Shown piece after piece: positions 4,945 through 10,110 of a DNA stretch of 10,110 nt. Position numbers and translations under genes: made by a program. Below the pieces are notes generated by a model. The model worked only from the letters and a program-made list of their open reading frames with translations, had not been told where the DNA came from and did no database searches. Source of the stretch: Prevotellaceae bacterium (GTDB lineage: Bacteria; Bacteroidota; Bacteroidia; Bacteroidales; UBA932); assembly GCA_031264875.1 (NCBI GenBank), contig JAISDK010000004.1, positions 1 to 10,110 on the forward strand. The letters are read 5' to 3'. Positions within the stretch are counted from its first letter, which is position 1. Every line of letters starts with the position of its first letter.

Positions 4945-6402
4945 TTAACGCAGTTTTTCCTTTTTGACGGCATAGAACACAAACAGCAGTAACAGCGCTG
5001 TGTATAAACACATGTTAAGCAGGATTGAAGATGTGTCCATGATTCTGGCTGCGAAGGACAGTGCGATTCCCAGAGCGAGATACATTATTATTGATTTCCA
5101 TTGATATGGTATTTTATAGTATTGTTTCGACATCTGCCAGCTGACGAGTATCATAACCGAATAGCTTGCAACATGTCCCCATGCTGCCGCCCTGTAGCCG
5201 TACACGGGCATAAACAGGACGTTTACAATTATAGAAGTAAGCAGTCCTGCGGAAGTTACAGCGATGGCGATTCCGGTTTTGGATGCCAGCTTGTACCACA
5301 TTGATATGTTTTGATTGATTCCCGAAAGCATGTAGGCAAACAGCATTATCGGAAGGACGGTCATGCCGGAACGGAATTTTTCGCCCAGAATATATTGCAG
5401 TATTCCGGAGTAAAAGTTGATAGCTAAAAATATGACTACGCAGAAAATCGTAAAGAATTTCATCACCTTTGCGTAAACGGGCTTTATGTCCGACTTCGAG
5501 GCTTCCGAAAAGAAATACGGTTCGGCGGCATACCGGAACATTTGTACAAACAGCGACATCAGTACCGCAAGTTTTGCAGCGGCGCCGAATACGCCAAGCT
5601 GTTCTTCCCATGAAAATCCGTTTTCGGGCGCAAGGTATCTGAAAAAAAAGCGGTCGATAAAATCGTTTAAAATACCCTGCAGTCCGGCAAGCATCAGCGG
5701 AAGCGAATATATCAGAATCACCTTGAGATAAGGCCAGTGAATCCGGTATTGCGTACGTATTATTTCGGGCAGGAAGAGCAGCGCCGACACTGCACAGCTG
5801 CAAAATACGGCTGCAAGTATATATACGTATGATGCTTCGGGAGTGAAAAAATCGAGCAGCGCCGAATGGGGATGCGATGCGAAATATTTTGGCAGCGTAT
5901 AGAGAAACAGCAGGTTGAATAGTATTTCCGATAATATTTTCACAGTACGGTAAACGGTAAATTTCACGGCTTTCCGCTCGTAGCGCAGCCGTGCAAAAAA
6001 GATTGACGTGAAAGTGTCAATGGCAAGAATCCCTGCCATATATACTACTGCTACGGGATAGTAGTTTCTCCTTGCGGCTATCTCTTCCGAGAAGACAAAG
6101 CACAGGCAAAAGAATGTAAGGGCGATGGTTAGCATAAAGCATGAAACGGTGGAAAACACTTTTCGTGAATCGTACCCGTCGAGTGAGGCAAAACGGAAAA
6201 AGCCCGTTTCCATGCCGAATATGAGCACTACCTGAATCAAAGCGATATATGCAAATATTTCCGTATAAATACCGTAATTCCATTCGCTCAGTACACGGGT
6301 ATATACCGGAAGGAGGAAAAAATTCAGTGTACGGGCAAGGATTGAGCTTATTCCGTAGATTCCGGTATCCTTTGCCAGCCGTTTAAATATGTCCTTTCTC
6401 AT
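4945..6402 (-). CDS. Polysaccharide flippase (Wzx-like, MOP superfamily)
   Basis: The protein has 485 residues with about 12-14 hydrophobic segments along its whole length, as in Wzx-type lipid-linked oligosaccharide flippases of the MOP superfamily. The start resembles the family, MRKDIFKRLAKDTGIYGISS followed by LARTLNFFLLPVYTRVLS and YGIYTEIFAYIALI, where LLPVYTRVLS...YG is a recurrent first-loop pattern. Further in, EEQLGVFGAAAKLA and FRYAAEPYFF also fit. The role would be moving undecaprenyl-linked repeat units across the inner membrane for capsule, O-antigen or exopolysaccharide. I chose ATG 6402 because it overlaps the preceding gene's stop as ATGA (6402-6399), giving translational coupling; upstream extension to 6492 would lie inside that gene in another frame. 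The substrate cannot be told. Confidence 0.9.
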   Translation of the reverse strand: MRKDIFKRLAKDTGIYGISSILARTLNFFLLPVYTRVLSEWNYGIYTEIFAYIALIQVVLIFGMETGFFRFASLDGYDSRKVFSTVSCFMLTIALTFFCLCFVFSEEIAARRNYYPVAVVYMAGILAIDTFTSIFFARLRYERKAVKFTVYRTVKILSEILFNLLFLYTLPKYFASHPHSALLDFFTPEASYVYILAAVFCSCAVSALLFLPEIIRTQYRIHWPYLKVILIYSLPLMLAGLQGILNDFIDRFFFRYLAPENGFSWEEQLGVFGAAAKLAVLMSLFVQMFRYAAEPYFFSEASKSDIKPVYAKVMKFFTIFCVVIFLAINFYSGILQYILGEKFRSGMTVLPIMLFAYMLSGINQNISMWYKLASKTGIAIAVTSAGLLTSIIVNVLFMPVYGYRAAAWGHVASYSVMILVSWQMSKQYYKIPYQWKSIIMYLALGIALSFAARIMDTSSILLNMCLYTALLLLFVFYAVKKEKLR

Positions 6403-7532
6403 TGATACCTCATTGCTTTCCGGTGTCCAACCATCAGGGCGGCGCAGAGATATGCCGCAACGGAGTAAAAGTCCCAGAGAAGAGTATGCCACAGCAGCTT
6501 TCTTTCACCCAGCATCTTTTGTGTGGCGCTGAACACGCATATCTGTACTGCCAGCCTTAGCAGAAATATTCCCGCAACCGAAATCCATAGCCACCTTATT
6601 TCGGCAGCCATGACCGTTGCGGCAGCGGAACAGGTATAAAACAGGGTTCTGGAAACAATTTCCGGCAGCTTGACATGCCGCGTTCCCCTGCGGAACAGTC
6701 TTCCGGAAAACATGCCTCCGGAACGTTCGCGACACCAGTTGCCGAAAGACTGGGTCTTTTCCGAATCGACAATTGCTTCGGGCAACAGTACCACGGAAGT
6801 GTTGCCGCCGGTCATCACCGAATTGAAGAATACGGGTTCCACTCTTTCGGGTTTTCGGAGCAGGGGATTGAATCCCTTTGCGAAAAAGAGTTCTTTCCTG
6901 AAACTGTCGTTTTCGCCCGAAGCAGTATAAGGCTTCCCGTTCAGGGCATATCCTATACGGAACAGGGATTCATAGTAGTTGGCCGTTCTGACGAATATCC
7001 CGGCAGCGACATATCGGGTATAACCCGTAACAATCTCCGAATCAAAGCCAGTGGAAAAGGACTTCAGCCAGTTGGCCGAAAACCGGCAGGCAACGTCGGT
7101 CACTGCTATACGGGAATATCGCGCCGCCTTAATTCCTACTCCGAGAACAACGGACTGTCCATGCACGAAGTTGCTTGCCACCAGGTTTCGTATCTGCAGA
7201 CGGGAATCGTGCGTCCCGGCAAGTTTCAGTATCTCTTCCGAATCGTCCGATGAATTGTCGTTCACAACAATAACTTCGTATTCCGGATAATTCTGTTCCA
7301 GTATCGAAGGCAAAATCTTCGACAGATTGAGGCTTTCGTTCTTTAAATGAATCACGACCGATATGGGTTCATCCGTATGCTCCATAGCGCTTTTCCGCTG
7401 CTTTACACCAACTTTGCGGAAGATAAACAGATAATAGTACATTTGAATCAGAAAGGAAATGGCTGTCACTGCAAGTACTGCCAGTAATGGAATATTTTGC
7501 GTATTCAGGAAATCAAAATTTTCTACTTTCAT
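6399..7532 (-). CDS. GT2-family glycosyltransferase-like protein with degenerate active-site motifs
   Basis: The protein has 377 residues. There is an N-terminal transmembrane helix (about 14-36), a GT-A domain (55-275), and hydrophobic segments at about 295-335 and 348-368. The GT2 start is intact: EPISVVIHLKNES, LPSILEQNYPEYEVIVVNDN and the NDNSSDDSEEIL region. From memory of the Bacteroidetes family, later motifs are changed: TDADC is TDVAC (145-149), GDDDLFVN is ERVEPVFFN (229-237), and the QKKRH motif is RERSGG (268-273), while the flanking GKPYTASG, FRKELFF and SRTLFY are kept. It may be an inactive or altered transferase, perhaps an assembly or accessory factor for the coupled flippase. 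The start at 7532 follows the promoter at 7603-7634; extension to 7643 would run through that promoter. Fold assignment is good; activity is doubtful. Confidence 0.85.
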   Translation of the reverse strand: MKVENFDFLNTQNIPLLAVLAVTAISFLIQMYYYLFIFRKVGVKQRKSAMEHTDEPISVVIHLKNESLNLSKILPSILEQNYPEYEVIVVNDNSSDDSEEILKLAGTHDSRLQIRNLVASNFVHGQSVVLGVGIKAARYSRIAVTDVACRFSANWLKSFSTGFDSEIVTGYTRYVAAGIFVRTANYYESLFRIGYALNGKPYTASGENDSFRKELFFAKGFNPLLRKPERVEPVFFNSVMTGGNTSVVLLPEAIVDSEKTQSFGNWCRERSGGMFSGRLFRRGTRHVKLPEIVSRTLFYTCSAAATVMAAEIRWLWISVAGIFLLRLAVQICVFSATQKMLGERKLLWHTLLWDFYSVAAYLCAALMVGHRKAMRYQ

Positions 7533-7602
7533 CAGATAATAATTTAACTGTAAGACGGATTGCGCTGCCAAAACCAATTGAACCTGTTGCGAAATCCCGG
7601 CG

Positions 7603-7634
7603 CAAAAGTAAATGCAAATGTGCAAACCTGCAAA
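7603..7634 (-). promoter_or_regulatory. Bacteroidetes-type promoter for the glycosyltransferase-flippase operon
   Basis: On the minus strand TTTG (7634-7631) and TACTTTTG (7610-7603) are separated by exactly 20 bases. This matches the Bacteroidetes primary-sigma consensus TTTG-N19-21-TAnnTTTG in both boxes. Transcription would start near 7596, about 65 bp before the ATG at 7532. It lies just downstream of the YhbP-like stop, so it splits the minus-strand genes into two transcription units. Confidence 0.65.
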
Positions 7635-7653
7635 TGCTGCCAAAACTACAGGG

Positions 7654-8109
7654 CTATTCGTATTCCGAACTCAGGTTCTTGATCATTGACTGTTTTTCCC
7701 AGATAAGTTTTTTGCCGAAACCAAGCCGGTTGTCGGTAAATTTCGTAAAGGTTATTTCTACTGCCCAGACAGGCGTTCCCGATAGAATGGCGTATGGAAA
7801 GCGTTTCAGATAGGCCGCTATTGCCCTGGTTTTTAATTTTCCATGAACTTCCATCATTTTCCCGCAGAATTGCAGTCCCTGTATTTTGCCTACCGTTTCG
7901 GTTTCCAGCACTATGGAACCTGCAACAATTGGATTTGCCAACGCTTCCATTATATGCCGCGTATCTCTGCCGGAAGTAAACACCAGGCAAAATTCCTTTT
8001 CCAGCAGGGTGTAAAACATGCTGGAACAGTACGGAACCGAACCCGAACAGGTTGCCAGAGTAAATACGTGATGATTTTTAATAAATTCTATTACCGAAGA
8101 ATCGGGCAT
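7654..8109 (-). CDS. YhbP/UPF0306-like protein (FMN-binding split-barrel, PNPOx-like fold)
   Basis: The protein has 151 residues. The pattern VIEFIKNHHVFTLATCSG, then YCSSMFYTLLEKEFCLVFTS, TRHIMEAL and VAGSIVLE matches the pyridoxamine-phosphate-oxidase-like split-barrel family. The C-terminal PVWAVEI and KFTDNRLGFGKKLIW (about 113-138) closely resemble the end of E. coli YhbP (UPF0306), of unknown function. Members of this fold often bind FMN, F420 or haem, but no ligand can be assigned here. AGGAG (plus-strand 8115-8119) lies 5 bp before ATG 8109 and only 2 bp before ATG 8112; either may be used, and ATG 8124 has no such site. It follows gldF by about 8 bp, so it is probably co-transcribed with it. 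Confidence 0.85.
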   Translation of the reverse strand: MPDSSVIEFIKNHHVFTLATCSGSVPYCSSMFYTLLEKEFCLVFTSGRDTRHIMEALANPIVAGSIVLETETVGKIQGLQFCGKMMEVHGKLKTRAIAAYLKRFPYAILSGTPVWAVEITFTKFTDNRLGFGKKLIWEKQSMIKNLSSEYE

Positions 8110-8117
8110 CATATCTC

Positions 8118-8849
8118 CTACCATTTGCGCGACTGCAGTTTCAGCCGTGCAGCGCCCGTAAACACGGCGGTAAGGGTTACAAAATATATAATGTCGCGCA
8201 GGTCTATCACTCCGCGGCTCAGCGATCTGTAGTGCTCGTTGATTCCAAGTGAGATTATAAAGGTACTTACGGATTTCAGCGGAGCCATTGACGCCAGACT
8301 GTCGAAGCCCGTATATATGAAAAAGCACAATGCCGCTGCAACGATAAAGGCAACTATCTGGCTATCCGTTAGCGACGAGGCAAATATCCCGACGGAGGCA
8401 TACGCCGAAGCAAGGAAAAACAGCCCGGTAAACGATCCCCATGTTCCGCCCGAATCAATATTGCCAACCGGATTTCCGATAAAGTAAACCGTAACGAAAT
8501 ATATCAGGCACGGCAGCAGTGACAACAGTATAAGCGTCACGGCAGCAAGATATTTTGCCATCACCAGCTGCATTTCGGACACGGGGTGCGTCAGTAGCAG
8601 TTCAATCGTACCGGTTTTGCGTTCTTCTGCAAAGCTCCGCATTGTTGTTGCCGGAACAAGAAACAGGAAAACCCATGGCGCTATGAAAAATAAAGTGTCG
8701 ATAGTTGCATATCCGCCGTCCAGAACGTTGAGTTCGCTGTGACTGATCCACATAAACCAGCCCGTAAGCGCCAGGAATACAACGATTGCAATGTATCCCG
8801 TCAGGGATGAGAAAAACGACGCTATTTCCTTTCTGTAAATGCTGTACAT
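8118..8849 (-). CDS. gldF: Gliding-motility-associated ABC transporter permease GldF
   Basis: The protein has 243 residues with six predicted membrane segments (about 16-36, 52-70, 99-123, 138-160, 163-181 and 217-235). MYSIYRKEIASFFSSLTGYI at the start, MRSFAEERKTGTIELLLTHP (70-89, the coupling region of ABC-2 type exporters) and SLGINEHYRSLSRGVIDLRD (200-219) are characteristic of GldF. In gliding Bacteroidetes GldF works with the ATPase GldA and the large subunit GldG. In non-gliding Bacteroidales homologues exist with an unclear export role. Here the next gene is YhbP-like rather than gldG, and no ATPase is nearby. It begins 18 bp after meaB, without a clear Shine-Dalgarno site. Confidence 0.92.
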   Translation of the reverse strand: MYSIYRKEIASFFSSLTGYIAIVVFLALTGWFMWISHSELNVLDGGYATIDTLFFIAPWVFLFLVPATTMRSFAEERKTGTIELLLTHPVSEMQLVMAKYLAAVTLILLSLLPCLIYFVTVYFIGNPVGNIDSGGTWGSFTGLFFLASAYASVGIFASSLTDSQIVAFIVAAALCFFIYTGFDSLASMAPLKSVSTFIISLGINEHYRSLSRGVIDLRDIIYFVTLTAVFTGAARLKLQSRKW

Positions 8850-8867
8850 ATCAAGTCAAAATGTATT

Positions 8868-9956
8868 TCAGGTTATGTTAAAATATCTGTCGAGCAGTTC
8901 TCTGGCTGCAACAAACGACGAGATTCTGTCGGTGGCAAGCCTGTCCTCGTAATCCTTTAATAAATGGCAGATCTGCGGATTGGAATAGAAATTGTTTTGC
9001 AGAGTTTCGTTTATCGTCTCATACATCCAGAACTTGGTCTGCTCCTGACGGTTCGACTGGAAAAAGCCGTTGTTTTTCGTCAGCGAGATATAGTCGCTGA
9101 TCGAAGCCCAGATTTCTTCCATTCCCGTCTTTTCCGTCGATGAAACAGTCAAAACCTTTGGCGTCCAGCCATGAGCCGACGGTGGAAACAAATGCATGGC
9201 GCTTTGATACTGGGCTTTTGCCAGCATTGCCTTCTCTATGTTATTTCCGTCGGCCTTGTTGATCACAATCATGTTGGCCATCTCCATTATTCCCCTTTTA
9301 ATTCCCTGCAGTTCATCGCCCGCACCCGAAATCATGAGCAAAAGAAAGAAATCGACCATCGAATGTACGGCTGTTTCCGACTGTCCCACGCCAACGGTTT
9401 CGATAAAAACCGTATCAAATCCCGCCGCTTCGCATAAAATTACCGTTTCTCTTGTCTTGCGGGCTACTCCGCCAAGAGAGCCTGCCGACGGGCTGGGACG
9501 TATAAAAGCATTGGGATCGCAGCTAAGCTCCACCATTCTGGTTTTGTCGCCGAGAATGCTGCCTCTGGAACGTTCGCTGCTGGGGTCGATTGCCAGCACC
9601 GCAAGCTTGTGACCCCATGATGTTATCTTTCGACCGAATGCCTCGATAAACGTGCTTTTCCCAGCTCCCGGAACACCCGTTATCCCTATGCGTGCGGATT
9701 TTCCGGAATATGGAAGACATTTTTCTATAATCGCCTGAGCCATCTCATGATGCTCGTCCCGAAGACTTTCTACGAGGGTTATGGCTTTACTTAAAACAGG
9801 TATGCTCCCATTCAATATTCCATCAATATACTGCTCTACTGTGAGCTGTTTTTTCCTGTTTTTCCTGATTCGGGCTATTGCGTCAGGATTCACAAACGGA
9901 GGCTGCTCTATCCCGGGATTAACTATCAACGCGCTTTTTTCTAATAAATTATTCAT
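8868..9956 (-). CDS. meaB: Methylmalonyl-CoA mutase-associated GTPase MeaB
   Basis: The protein has 362 residues, the usual size for MeaB/ArgK G3E-family GTPases with an N-terminal extension. The P-loop GVPGAGKST is at 94-102, a magnesium-site IDPSS at 123-127 with SRGSILGDKTRM following, ETVGVGQSE at 186-194 (switch region), and the guanine-specifying NKAD at 233-236. It is a chaperone that gates cobalamin transfer to, and protects, methylmalonyl-CoA mutase, which links succinyl-CoA and propionate metabolism. The mutase genes are not in the window. I chose ATG 9956 because the family alignment begins near there; upstream residues to 10109 read through AT-rich and palindromic non-coding DNA. 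TAATTTTG at 9987-9980 is a possible -7 box, but no good -33 box lies 19-21 bases upstream of it. Confidence 0.95.
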   Translation of the reverse strand: MNNLLEKSALIVNPGIEQPPFVNPDAIARIRKNRKKQLTVEQYIDGILNGSIPVLSKAITLVESLRDEHHEMAQAIIEKCLPYSGKSARIGITGVPGAGKSTFIEAFGRKITSWGHKLAVLAIDPSSERSRGSILGDKTRMVELSCDPNAFIRPSPSAGSLGGVARKTRETVILCEAAGFDTVFIETVGVGQSETAVHSMVDFFLLLMISGAGDELQGIKRGIMEMANMIVINKADGNNIEKAMLAKAQYQSAMHLFPPSAHGWTPKVLTVSSTEKTGMEEIWASISDYISLTKNNGFFQSNRQEQTKFWMYETINETLQNNFYSNPQICHLLKDYEDRLATDRISSFVAARELLDRYFNIT

Positions 9957-10049
9957 TTTTATAACACTATTGTGGCCGGCAAAATTAAAAAAAACAATTA
10001 TACTTAGTAACGTGTAAAAAATAAAATGGCAAAACAAGTTTGAAAAATG

Positions 10050-10069
10050 CTTCGTGCATTTGCACGAAG
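10050..10069. repeat. Near-perfect palindrome upstream of meaB
   Basis: CTTCGTGCA at 10050-10058 and TGCACGAAG at 10061-10069 are exact inverted copies separated by TT. No U-run follows. It could be an operator or a REP-type repeat; its position about 100 bp before meaB does not decide between them. Confidence 0.55.
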
Positions 10070-10092
10070 GACAAAATCGGTCGGAAAAATGG

Positions 10093-10110
10093 TTTGCGCT
10101 TAAGCGCAAA
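10093..10110. repeat. Perfect 18-bp palindrome at the window edge
   Basis: TTTGCGCTTAAGCGCAAA is fully self-complementary and ends exactly at the window border, so it may extend further. It is 23 bp from the previous palindrome; the pair resembles the palindrome-rich gap at the other end of the window in kind but not in sequence. Confidence 0.55.

Noticed and set aside
5114..5803. A 229-codon minus-strand frame inside the flippase gene
   Set aside because: It is a shadow frame; the flippase frame has the continuous membrane-protein pattern.
6403..6492. N-terminal extension of the flippase
   Set aside because: It overlaps 90 bp of the upstream gene in another frame; the ATGA overlap start at 6402 fits the family start.
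9957..10109. N-terminal extension of MeaB
   Set aside because: The extra 51 residues come from AT-rich and palindromic DNA and do not resemble MeaB; the family sequence starts near the ATG at 9956.

Overview
The window reads as chromosomal DNA from a member of the Bacteroidota, most likely order Bacteroidales. Four things point that way: a GldF-type ABC permease, an ECF-sigma operon carrying DUF4097 and head-GIN (DUF2807) proteins, weak or absent Shine-Dalgarno sites at most starts, and a promoter that fits the Bacteroidetes form TTTG-N20-TAnnTTTG. No species can be named from the sequence alone.

Layout. Positions 1-366 hold no gene; they contain a symmetric nest of palindromes (40-242) and then the leader of a plus-strand operon. 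Positions 367-4526 are that operon: an ECF sigma factor, a translationally coupled single-pass membrane protein (probable anti-sigma factor), a secreted DUF4097-like protein, two tandemly duplicated secreted head-GIN proteins, and a truncated third head-GIN copy. Positions 4527-4944 are non-coding: a probable 3' remnant of a group II intron on the minus strand, followed by short dispersed-type repeats. From 4945 to 9956 everything is on the minus strand. Read in the direction of transcription the genes are meaB (9956-8868), gldF (8849-8118) and a YhbP/UPF0306-like protein (8109-7654), closely packed. After a gap of about 120 bp with a good promoter come a GT2-family glycosyltransferase-like protein (7532-6399) and an overlapping polysaccharide flippase (6402-4945). 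Further palindromes close the window.

How the genes fit together. The plus-strand operon looks like a self-contained envelope module. The sigma factor and its membrane partner would sense a signal at the envelope, and the four downstream units encode repetitive, probably beta-solenoid, exported proteins. Repeat expansion is visible at several scales: 9-bp and 102-bp repeats in the DUF4097-like gene, a 63-bp repeat in the second head-GIN gene, whole-gene duplication with its leader, and a decaying third copy. The minus-strand pair at 4945-7532 belongs to cell-surface polysaccharide assembly. The glycosyltransferase there keeps its fold motifs but appears to have lost most of the acidic and basic active-site motifs of its family. 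The meaB-gldF-yhbP-like cluster has no obvious common pathway, and gldF lacks its usual gldG neighbour.
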